The translations under genes were made by a program, and so were the position numbers. Source: Neoakkermansia glycaniphila (GTDB lineage: Bacteria > Verrucomicrobiota > Verrucomicrobiia > Verrucomicrobiales > Akkermansiaceae). From it: DNA of 64,000 nucleotides. Below the pieces are notes generated by a model. That model was not told the origin of the DNA. It made no database searches and was given only the letters and a program-made list of their open reading frames with translations. The stretch lies in assembly GCF_001683795.1 (NCBI RefSeq), contig NZ_LIGX01000020.1:44197-108196 (forward strand), read 5' to 3'. Shown one piece after another: positions 52,028-59,495 of this stretch. The stretch's first letter is position 1. Each line of letters begins with the position of its first letter.

Positions 52028-52915
52028 ATGAGGGTTGTATGCCTGATAGAAAACACGTCTGAAACGGAATGCCTGAAAAGCGAATTCGGCCTTAGCTTTT
52101 ATCTGGAAACAGCATCGCACAAGGTCATTTTCGATATGGGAACAGGTTCCGATTTCTGGGAAAACGCCTGTGCGCTCGGGATCGACTTGTCCGGAGTCGA
52201 TCTGGCTATTCTTTCCCACGGGCATTATGATCATGGAGGAGGCCTCCGTACCTTCCTCGATAAAAATGAAAAGGCTCCCGTGTATGTGCAAGCTGGAGCT
52301 TTCGGAGATTTCTATTCCAGAAAGCCGCAGGGCTATGCCTTCATCGGCCTCGACAGAGAATTGGAGCGCCATTCCTGCCTCGTGAAACTCCAAGGCGATC
52401 TTACCATTGATCGAGAACTCCGGCTTCTGTCCTGCGTGGAGGGAAAAAAAGAGTGGGTTCCAGAATCGAACTCGACTCTGTCCGTCAAGCACGGAGAAGA
52501 ATATGTCCGGGACACTTTTCTTCACGAACAGAATCTGATGGTATCCGACGGAGGGGTAAATGTACTTTTTACCGGATGTTCACACTGTGGGATTCTCAAT
52601 ATTCTTGAACAATGCGAACAGAGAACGGGAATCGTTCCCGACCGGGTCATCGGCGGCTTCCATCTGCTCACCCCCCGTACGGGGAAAAGCGTCGAGCCGT
52701 CCGTTTGGGAAGGATTGTCTTCCCACCTGTGCAAGCTTCCGACCGTGTACCATACCTGCCACTGCACGGGGCTGGACGCCTTTCGAGCAATTGCATGCCA
52801 TGATGGACAACAAGGTGCGGTACATGGGCACAGGGGAGGAAATCGTTCTGTAATCCCTGCGAAGCAAAAAAAGCTGCCTCTTTGCGTGAGGCAGCCTTTT
52901 CTCATTCAAGGATGA
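52028..52915 (+). CDS. MBL-fold metallohydrolase, frameshifted near the C-terminus
   Basis: The open frame codes 295 residues. LSHGHYDHGGG near residue 63 gives the metallo-beta-lactamase HxHxDH site; FTGCSHCGI and VYHTCHCTG supply later ligands. This matches the family annotated as dihydropterin-ribofuranosylaminobenzene-phosphate synthase-like hydrolases. After Asp-Ala-Phe at 52781-52783 the family-like ending is in the +1 frame: skipping C52784 gives EQLHAMMDNKVRYMGTGEEI and a stop at 52853. As written, the frame reads instead through the terminator to 52915. The gene is thus a recent frameshift mutant, a sequencing error or a programmed-shift site. Specific substrate unknown. Confidence 0.75.
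   Translation: MRVVCLIENTSETECLKSEFGLSFYLETASHKVIFDMGTGSDFWENACALGIDLSGVDLAILSHGHYDHGGGLRTFLDKNEKAPVYVQAGAFGDFYSRKPQGYAFIGLDRELERHSCLVKLQGDLTIDRELRLLSCVEGKKEWVPESNSTLSVKHGEEYVRDTFLHEQNLMVSDGGVNVLFTGCSHCGILNILEQCEQRTGIVPDRVIGGFHLLTPRTGKSVEPSVWEGLSSHLCKLPTVYHTCHCTGLDAFRAIACHDGQQGAVHGHRGGNRSVIPAKQKKLPLCVRQPFLIQG
52867..52902. terminator. Bidirectional terminator between the MBL gene and the LamG/PEP-CTERM gene
   Basis: GCTGCCTC (52873-52880) and GAGGCAGC (52888-52895) with a 7-nt loop. The minus strand ends in TTTTTTT, the plus strand in CTTTTCTC. Confidence 0.85.
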
Positions 52916-52926
52916 TTAGCTCGTGT

Positions 52927-53790
52927 TCAGGAACGGCGGCGGCGAAGCATGAGCATCAGGCTGCCCAGCAATCCGAGGGAAGCCGTGGCCGGTTCGGGAA
53001 TGACGCCGAGCTGGTCAGCGGCATGGTCTTTCAGGAAAGCAGCATCCTGAGCCGACAAAGCCGTATTCCAGAAAGCGAGATCGGAGGCGTCCGTGCGCGT
53101 TTCCTGATAATTGTCCGCCAGTTTGCCACCGATGGCAAATTTGGTCACACCGCCGTTCATGCGCGACGTAAAGGCAGCCGAAGAGGTTGCAAACAGGTTG
53201 CCGTCCACATACACCGACATGATACCGGCATTGGCTCCGCTGCCATTCACCGACAGGACGACGGATTGCCAGGAAGCTCCGTTATCCACGATGCCTGCCG
53301 CGCCCGTGTAGGTCCAGCTGCCCGTGTAGCCGCCCAGAGCGATCGCATTGTTCGTAATACGGAATGTGGCGTCGTCGTTGCTGCCGAACACCATCGAAAA
53401 GGACACGCCGGAAGTGTTGAAACTGGCGTTCTTGTCGTTCCTGACCTGCATGGAAATGGAAAAACCGGTCGTCATATTGATGTACGACTCCATGCCATAA
53501 TATACGTGAAAGTTGTTATATCCGGCATTGGCTGCATTGGCGGCGATATAACCTCCGCCGAATGCACCGCCCGTCTGATGGTAGACAGTCGAGTTGGTTC
53601 CGTCAACAAAACGGTTGATCCCGATTTGGTTCACGCTTTTGGCAGGGTCAATCCGTACAGGATTGGTCGTTGTGGCAGTAGGAGGAGTCGTAAAATCCCA
53701 GTAATATTGCAGATTATCCTGATCGGCGGCATAGCCTGCCGATCCGGTAGCAACAAGGAATAACAACCCCGTTTTCATCATTGATCTCAT
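52927..53790 (-). CDS. Secreted LamG-like protein with PEP-CTERM-like tail
   Basis: 287 residues from ATG 53790; a second Met follows four residues later. The signal peptide ends near SAGYA. The middle is a concanavalin-like (LamG) jelly roll (GFSISMQVRNDKNASF, SWQSVVLSVNGSG, VYVDGNLFA, ASDLAFWNTALSAQDAA). The C-terminus has VIPEPATASLGLLGS then a hydrophobic stretch and RRRRS, the PEP-CTERM layout. Probably a sorted surface protein that may bind glycans. AT-rich promoter sequence lies upstream. Confidence 0.82.
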   Translation of the reverse strand: MRSMMKTGLLFLVATGSAGYAADQDNLQYYWDFTTPPTATTTNPVRIDPAKSVNQIGINRFVDGTNSTVYHQTGGAFGGGYIAANAANAGYNNFHVYYGMESYINMTTGFSISMQVRNDKNASFNTSGVSFSMVFGSNDDATFRITNNAIALGGYTGSWTYTGAAGIVDNGASWQSVVLSVNGSGANAGIMSVYVDGNLFATSSAAFTSRMNGGVTKFAIGGKLADNYQETRTDASDLAFWNTALSAQDAAFLKDHAADQLGVIPEPATASLGLLGSLMLMLRRRRS

Positions 53791-54128
53791 GACGCCGAGC
53801 TATATAACAAATAATGAATCCTGTTGTCAAAGCAAAAAATAAAAACATTTATAATATTAATATTACCAATAATTTAATATGCTTTATTTGTTAATTTTTT
53901 GTATTTTTGGAATATTCTCAATGCAATTTTACTTTATTATAATTAGGTATTATACGATGAATTTTTTGTAAATCATCAAATCTCAACTTAAACGATACAT
54001 GATGCATGTATTGTCATTCAACAATCAATCGACAATAACAAAATTGAAAACAAGCCGTAAACATGAGCAATTGCTTTCAAAATTTTCCGAATAAGCCCGT
54101 CTTTCGTGTATTGCCCCAGATATCTCAC

Positions 54129-54157
54129 CTTGACTTGGAGACTTGTTTCGACTACAT
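54129..54157 (+). promoter_or_regulatory. Promoter of the cobalamin operon riboswitch transcript
   Basis: TTGACT and TACATT are exactly 17 bp apart; the start is expected near 54164. Position relative to the riboswitch matches that of the cbiK promoter. Confidence 0.6.
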
Positions 54158-54322
54158 TGCCTGCGGCAACGGGGAATTCCGTGAAAATCGGAAACAGTCG
54201 CGCTGCGGTAACGGGATACAACCTCCCATTGTGCAACACAGGCACGAAAGCCAATCCGGAACATCTTCCGGGTGAAGGCGGGAGGAAGGCATGAAGCCCG
54301 GAGTCCGAATATCCAATGCCTG
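54158..54322 (+). ncRNA. Cobalamin (AdoCbl) riboswitch 2, upstream of cbiL
   Basis: Core reads CGGGGAAT-TCC-GTGAAAATCGGA-A-ACAGTCGCGCTGCGGTAAC (about 54169-54217), then GAAAGCCAATCCGG/CCGGG and a B12-box-like AAGCCCGGAGTCCG from about 54294. It is about 75 percent identical by eye to riboswitch 1 through the core. It should repress the cbiL-to-cbiA operon when adenosylcobalamin is plentiful. Confidence 0.88.
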
Positions 54323-54370
54323 AGGTGAACCACCGAAAACTTCAACGCATGATTGAACCGTCGACCATCC

Positions 54371-54390
54371 GGGGCCTTGCCCCTCCTTTT
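54371..54390 (+). terminator. Possible terminator hairpin in the riboswitch 2 expression platform
   Basis: GGGGC-CTT-GCCCC is followed by TCCTTTTG. It is short and its T-run is imperfect, but it is the best termination candidate between the aptamer and cbiL. Confidence 0.4.
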
Positions 54391-54506
54391 GTTGCACCGA
54401 CCTCTTTGCCCGGTACGAGCCTCTGCACTTTTCGCAGTCTGCCGTCTTCCCCACCTTCCGCTTCTCTTCTTGTGAAAGCTTTCCGTTTCCCTTCCCTCAT
54501 ACACGC

Positions 54507-55211
54507 ATGAAAACAGGCACCTTCTACGGAGTCGGTATCGGCCCCGGCCACCCTGAATACCTCACCCTTCGCGCTGCCAATGTGCTGCGCTCGGTGGACA
54601 TCATCTACACCGTCACCGGCCCCAACACGGAAACCAGCATCTCCGAAGCCATCGTCCAATCCCTCGGCGGCGTACGCGGAGAAGTCCGCCCTCTCGTCTT
54701 CAGCATGTCGCGCGACCCCGAAACACGGCAGCGGCAGATCGACGAAAACGCCGCCGCCATCTCCGCCGAACTCGCGCAAGGCCGCAACTGCGCCTTCGCG
54801 ACCCTCGGCGATGCGATGACGTACAGCACCTTCGGCTACGTCCTGCAAAAACTGAAGGCCGACCATCCCGGCCTGCCCACGGAAGTCGTACCCGGCATCA
54901 CCTCCTTTTGCACCCTCTCCGCCGTCTCCCAAACCATCATGGTGGAAAACGGGGAGCAGCTCCGCATCGTCCCTGCCTTCCGCAGCGAAACGGCGGACGA
55001 CCTCGAATTCCCCTCCGGCACCACCACCGTGCTGATGAAAACCTACCGCAGCCGCAACGCTCTTCTCGAACGCCTCCGGCACGAGCCCGGCATCGAAATC
55101 GTCTATGGCGAACGGCTCGGCATGCCCGAACAGTACATCTCCACGAACAGCGAGGAAATCCTCGACCGGCCTGAAGCCTACCTCTCCCTCATGCTGGTGA
55201 AGAAAAAATGA
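54507..55211 (+). CDS. cbiL: Cobalt-factor-II (precorrin-2) C20-methyltransferase
   Basis: 234 residues, typical length. [17 protein letters not shown] at the N-terminus is the SAM-dependent tetrapyrrole methyltransferase motif; [15 protein letters not shown] and PGITSFC are CbiL/CobI-type signatures. It adds the C20 methyl group to cobalt-factor II in the cytoplasm. It is the first gene behind riboswitch 2 and its stop overlaps the next start as ATGA. Confidence 0.93.
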   Translation: MKTGTFYGVGIGPGHPEYLTLRAANVLRSVDIIYTVTGPNTETSISEAIVQSLGGVRGEVRPLVFSMSRDPETRQRQIDENAAAISAELAQGRNCAFATLGDAMTYSTFGYVLQKLKADHPGLPTEVVPGITSFCTLSAVSQTIMVENGEQLRIVPAFRSETADDLEFPSGTTTVLMKTYRSRNALLERLRHEPGIEIVYGERLGMPEQYISTNSEEILDRPEAYLSLMLVKKK

Positions 55212-56485
55212 AAGGCAAACGCTCCAGACGCCTCCCGCCGTGGAAAAGCAAATGGCACTGGCTCTGGCTGGCGCTCTCTCTCGCCGCATCCGCCTGGCTG
55301 ATCCTCATCATGCCCGCATCCGAAGGCATGGGCGGCATGAAACGCGCTTCGGCAACGATGGTTGCAGCCCCTTCTTCTGAAGCCAAACCTGCCGAAGCAG
55401 GCAAACACCATGGCAAGGCCGGCGCCACGGCTCCCGGTGCGGCCGAACCCTCCGCCCAGCCGCCGAAAAAACGCCACCACAAGAAAGCCGCCCCCGCCGA
55501 CAGCGAAACGGCCTTCTGGGACAACATCCTCGACCGCCTCGATACCATCGGCAGCCTCCTCCTCATGGTCGGCATCGCCGCCATGATCGGCAGCATCATC
55601 GAAGCCCGCCGCTGGCACCTCGTCTTCGGCTACATCCTCGGCGGCTTCGCCCGCGCCATGCGCCTGCCCCCCATCGTCAGCGTCGCCATGCCCACGGCCC
55701 TGTACTCCAACGCCGCCGCCAACAGCATGCTCGTCGCCAGCCATGCGGAAGGGAAAATCAACCGCTCCGCCCTCATCGCCGGAGGCATGGCCAACAGCTA
55801 CCTCGCCTACGTCTCCCATTCGCTGCGCGTCGTCTACCCCGTCATCGGAGCCATCGGCATCCCCGGCATCTTCTACTTCGGCGGCCAGTTCACCGTCGGC
55901 CTCATGTTCATCCTCTGCGTGCTGCTGTGGAACAGGCGCCGCACCCTCCGCCGCCGCAGCGACGAAGAAACGCCCACTGCCGAAACCGCCCCGCCGGACG
56001 AACAACCGCAGGCCCTCCCGTGGAAAGCCGCCTTCGGCATGGGCTGCCGCCGCGTCGGCACCATCCTCTTCCGCATGCTCTGCCTCACCATCCCGCTGAT
56101 GCTCTTCATCGAATGGCTCACGAAACAGGGACTCTTCGAATTCTGGGAACGCCACGCACCGGACTGGGTACACCGCATCTTCCCCTCCGAACTGATGGGC
56201 ATCGTCTTCGCCCAGATCGGCGGCCTCGTCCAGTCTGCCACCGTCGCCGCAGGCCTGCGCGACATGGGGGCCGTCACCAACCCTCAAATCCTGCTCGCCA
56301 TGCTCGTCGGCAGCATGGTCGGCAACCCCATCCGCACCCTACGCCGCAACCTGCCCTCCGCCCTCGGCATCTTCCCGGCACGGGAAGCCTTCACCATCGT
56401 CCTCGGCATGCAGCTCTCCCGCCTCATCGGCACCGCCATCCTCATCACCCTCACCGCCCTCTTCATCCACTACACCCATCCCTGA
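55208..56485 (+). CDS. Unassigned membrane protein inside the cobalamin operon, candidate cobalt/corrinoid transporter
   Basis: 425 residues. One helix ([19 protein letters not shown]) is followed by an Ala/Pro/His/Lys-rich loop at about 55-100 with KHHGKAG and KKRHHKKA, a plausible metal-gathering segment. Then come about eight helices in two similar halves with gate-like motifs: [19 protein letters not shown] near 162 and [19 protein letters not shown] near 338, each followed by a GxMxNxx-type loop. This recalls nucleoside-recognition/gate membrane families. The ATGA overlap with cbiL and 4-bp gap to cbiC show it is a true operon member. Cobalt or corrinoid transport is inference; no ECF or Cbi transporter is seen here. 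Confidence 0.7.
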   Translation: MKGKRSRRLPPWKSKWHWLWLALSLAASAWLILIMPASEGMGGMKRASATMVAAPSSEAKPAEAGKHHGKAGATAPGAAEPSAQPPKKRHHKKAAPADSETAFWDNILDRLDTIGSLLLMVGIAAMIGSIIEARRWHLVFGYILGGFARAMRLPPIVSVAMPTALYSNAAANSMLVASHAEGKINRSALIAGGMANSYLAYVSHSLRVVYPVIGAIGIPGIFYFGGQFTVGLMFILCVLLWNRRRTLRRRSDEETPTAETAPPDEQPQALPWKAAFGMGCRRVGTILFRMLCLTIPLMLFIEWLTKQGLFEFWERHAPDWVHRIFPSELMGIVFAQIGGLVQSATVAAGLRDMGAVTNPQILLAMLVGSMVGNPIRTLRRNLPSALGIFPAREAFTIVLGMQLSRLIGTAILITLTALFIHYTHP

Positions 56486-56489
56486 ACCG

Positions 56490-57143
56490 ATGCAAGACTA
56501 CCCCGACATACGCTGGGACATGAATGCCGCCGAAATCGAGGCGGAAAGCTTCCGCACCATCGAACGCGAATGCCCGCAGCACGCGGAAATGCCCCTCCCC
56601 GCATGGCGCGTCGCCCGGAGGCTCATCCACACCACGGCAGACACCCGGATCGCGGAAAGCCTCGTCTTCCGCCACAACCCCATCGAAAGCGGCCTCGCCG
56701 CACTGAGTGCAAAAGCCCCCGTCTTCTGCGATTCCAACATGATCCGCGCCGGACTCTCCCTCGACCGCCTCCGCCGCCTGAACCCGGCCTACACCCGCGA
56801 CGACATCCATTGCCACATCAGCGATGAAGACATCGCCGCGCAGGCTGCCGCCACCCACCGCACCCGCGCCATCTGCGCCGCCGAAAAAGCGCGCCCCATC
56901 CTCGACGGCTGCATCGTCCTCATCGGCAACGCCCCCCTCTCGCTCGCCCGCATTGCACGCTACATCCTCGAAGAAGGCGTGCGCCCCGCCCTCGTCGTCG
57001 GCATGCCCGTCGGATTCGTCAACGTCGTCGAATCCAAACAGCTCCTCGCCCTCTGCGGCGTCCCCCAGATCGTCCTCGAAGGCCGCCGGGGAGGCAGCGC
57101 ACTCGCCGTCACCACCCTGCACGCCATCATCGAAAGCGCCTGA
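56490..57143 (+). CDS. cbiC: Cobalt-precorrin-8 methylmutase
   Basis: 217 residues. ARRLIHTTADTRIAESLVF holds the catalytic His, and VFCDSNMIRAGL, IGNAPLSLARIARYI and GMPVGFVNVVESK are the CbiC/CobH signatures. It moves a methyl group from C11 to C12, giving cobyrinate. Follows the membrane gene by 4 bp. Confidence 0.94.
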   Translation: MQDYPDIRWDMNAAEIEAESFRTIERECPQHAEMPLPAWRVARRLIHTTADTRIAESLVFRHNPIESGLAALSAKAPVFCDSNMIRAGLSLDRLRRLNPAYTRDDIHCHISDEDIAAQAAATHRTRAICAAEKARPILDGCIVLIGNAPLSLARIARYILEEGVRPALVVGMPVGFVNVVESKQLLALCGVPQIVLEGRRGGSALAVTTLHAIIESA

Positions 57144-57147
57144 CACC

Positions 57148-58290
57148 ATGCCTGCCGCCTCCGGACAACCCCTCCGCTACGGATATTCGACGGGAGCCTG
57201 CGCTGCCGCCGCCATCTCCGCAGCATGGCAGGCTCTGGAAGACGGCCTCACCCGCACAGCATCCGCCCTTTCCTACCCCCTCCTCTTTCCGGACGGACTC
57301 CGGCGCACACTCCCCCTTGCCTCATGGCAGCCGGGCATCGCCTCCATCGTGAAGGACGGAGGGGACGACCCCGACTGCACCCACGGAGCCCTCATCCGCG
57401 CCACAGTGCGCCCCGCCGCCCCGCACGAAGCGGAACCGCACGACTACCTCCTCTCCATCGGCAGCGGCTCACTCATCCTGCGCGCCAGCGGAGGCATCGG
57501 CCTCTGCACCCTGCCCGGCCTCGACTGCGAACAAAACCGCTGGGCCATCAACGCCGGCCCCCGCCGCATGATCGCGGACAACCTCCGCGCCGCCGGATAC
57601 TCCTGCGGCTGCATCCTCGCCGAACTCTCCATCGAACGAGGCGAAGAACTCGCCGCGAAAACCCTCAACAGCCGCCTCGGCATCGTCGGCGGCCTCTCCG
57701 TCCTCGGCACCACGGGCGTCGTGCGCCCCTTCAGCCACGAAGCCTACATCGCCACCATCCGCATCTGCACCCGCTCCGCCGCCCTGCGTGGCGCGGACAC
57801 CGTCGTCTACTGCACCGGAGGCCGCACCCAGACCGCCGCACAGGCACGCCTCCCCCACCTTCCTCCGGAAAACTTCACCTGCATCGGCGACTTCATCGCA
57901 GACAGCCTCGCCGCCGCCGAACAATCCGGCATCCGCACCGCCGTCGTCGCCTGCATGCCCGGCAAACTCTGCAAATACGCCGCCGGATACGCCAACACCC
58001 ACGCCCACCGCAAGGAACAGGACATGCAGCTCTTCCTCGCCACCCTGCGGAGGCACCACCGAACCACCGCCGAACAGGAACGAGCCATCCTCTCCTGTGC
58101 CTCCGTCCGGCAAGCCCTCGCCTGCGTCTCCCTGCAGGACAGGCTCCCCCTCCTCGCCGACTTCTGCGAACAGGCCTCCGCCTGCTTCGCCCTCCACGCA
58201 CCCGCGCTCCGCACGCGCCTCCTCGTCTTCGACTTCGACGGCACCTTCCTCCTCGAACACCCCGCCCCTGCCGAACCATGCCACCCGTAA
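57148..58290 (+). CDS. cbiD: Cobalt-precorrin-5B C1-methyltransferase
   Basis: 380 residues from ATG 57148; the open frame extends upstream only over cbiC. RYGYSTGACAAAAISAAW is the CbiD N-terminal signature, then VKDGGDDPDCTHGALI and GIGLCTLPGLDC. LGTTGVVRPFSHEAYI and GKLCKYAAGYANTHAHRKEQD complete the family pattern. It belongs to the anaerobic (cobalt-early) pathway, confirming which route is used here. It overlaps cbiET by 13 bp. Confidence 0.93.
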   Translation: MPAASGQPLRYGYSTGACAAAAISAAWQALEDGLTRTASALSYPLLFPDGLRRTLPLASWQPGIASIVKDGGDDPDCTHGALIRATVRPAAPHEAEPHDYLLSIGSGSLILRASGGIGLCTLPGLDCEQNRWAINAGPRRMIADNLRAAGYSCGCILAELSIERGEELAAKTLNSRLGIVGGLSVLGTTGVVRPFSHEAYIATIRICTRSAALRGADTVVYCTGGRTQTAAQARLPHLPPENFTCIGDFIADSLAAAEQSGIRTAVVACMPGKLCKYAAGYANTHAHRKEQDMQLFLATLRRHHRTTAEQERAILSCASVRQALACVSLQDRLPLLADFCEQASACFALHAPALRTRLLVFDFDGTFLLEHPAPAEPCHP

Positions 58291-59495
58291 CCGTCCACTC
58301 CTGCGGCATCGACGACCCCGCCGCCGATCCCCGCCTCCGGCACGCTGCCGCTCAGGCCGATCTCGTCTATGGTTCCGCACGCCTGCTTGCCGCCCTGAAC
58401 CTGCCGGAAGGCAAAAGCATCCTCCTCGGAGCCGATGCCCGCAGCAAAGCCGCCGAAGCCCTCGCCGCAGCAGCATTCGGCCAAAACATCCTCATCCTCG
58501 CTTCCGGAGACGCCCTCTACCACGGTATCGGCGGCACCATCCTCTCCCTGAACAAACAGGGAATCCCCGTCACCTTCGTACCCGGCGTCACTGCCTTCCA
58601 GACCCTCTTCCACCGCCTCGGCCTCCCCTGGGACGAAGCCCGGCACTTCAGCGCGCACCATCAGGAAACCATCCCCCTCCGGGAAATCCTCTCCTGCACC
58701 CTCGCCGCCGTTTACGGTGGCACCCGCCACACCGCCGCAGGCATCGCCCGCGCCTGCCTCGGCCACCATCCCGCCTGCGCAGAACGCCCCGCCATCCTCG
58801 CGGAAAACCTCGGCACGCCCGGCGAACGCATCACACGCGGCACCATCTCCACCCTCGCGGAAGAAACCGCCTCACCCACCTCCATCCTCCTCCTCCTGCC
58901 TGCGGACACCGCCGCAGCAGCCCCCATCCTCCCCCTCGGGCTGAACAACGCCTCATACAGCAAGGAAAACAACCTCATCACGCAGGAAGACGTACGCGCC
59001 GTCATCCTCTCCCGCCTCCGCCTCCCGGCATGGGGAGTCCTCTGGGACATCGGCGCGGGCAGCGGCTCCATCGGACTGGAAGCCGCCGCACTCCGCCCCG
59101 GATTGGACGTTTACGGCCTCGAAAAAAACGAAAACAGGTTGAACGACATCCGCCGTAACCGCGAAAACCTCTCCGCCATCCGCTACGCCGCCGTCTGCGG
59201 CACGGCGCCTGCCGACCTCGATCTCCTGCCCGCCCCCGACCGCATCTTCATCGGCGGCGGCGGACGTGAACTCGCCGGCATCCTTGATGCCTGCATCGCG
59301 CGACTCCGCCCCGGCGGCATCCTTGCAGCCTCCGCCGTCACCCTCGAAGCCGAACACATCCTCCACAACTGGCGGCCCGAACTCCGCCTCGGCTCCGCCA
59401 GCATCGACATCGCCACCTCCTCCCCCATCGCCGGGCAATACACCCACTACAAGCCCCTGCACCGCATCTACATCCACACCTTCTCCCAAGCATGA
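58278..59495 (+). CDS. cbiET: Bifunctional cobalt-precorrin-7 C5-methyltransferase / C15-methyltransferase-decarboxylase
   Basis: 405 residues, a CbiE-CbiT fusion like CobL. The N-terminal CbiE half (1-200) has YGSARLLAAL, ASGDALYHGIGG and PGVTAFQTLFHRLGLPWD. The C-terminal CbiT half starts near 215 (ITQEDVRAVILSRLRLP) and has the SAM motif WDIGAGSGSIGLEAA. Start at ATG 58278 overlaps cbiD; its stop overlaps cbiFGH as ATGA. Confidence 0.92.
   Translation: MPPVTVHSCGIDDPAADPRLRHAAAQADLVYGSARLLAALNLPEGKSILLGADARSKAAEALAAAAFGQNILILASGDALYHGIGGTILSLNKQGIPVTFVPGVTAFQTLFHRLGLPWDEARHFSAHHQETIPLREILSCTLAAVYGGTRHTAAGIARACLGHHPACAERPAILAENLGTPGERITRGTISTLAEETASPTSILLLLPADTAAAAPILPLGLNNASYSKENNLITQEDVRAVILSRLRLPAWGVLWDIGAGSGSIGLEAAALRPGLDVYGLEKNENRLNDIRRNRENLSAIRYAAVCGTAPADLDLLPAPDRIFIGGGGRELAGILDACIARLRPGGILAASAVTLEAEHILHNWRPELRLGSASIDIATSSPIAGQYTHYKPLHRIYIHTFSQA

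Larger units (their letters stand above)
53791..54506. other. 716-bp regulatory spacer ahead of the cobalamin operon
   Basis: Positions 53815-54060 are very AT-rich and probably hold the minus-strand promoter of the LamG/PEP-CTERM gene. I see no gene. From 54129 the spacer carries a promoter, a riboswitch and hairpins, listed separately. Confidence 0.7.

Noticed and set aside
56824..57147. N-terminal extension of CbiD
   Set aside because: The extra 108 residues are a Pro/Ser/Ala-rich mirror of cbiC; CbiD begins at 57148.
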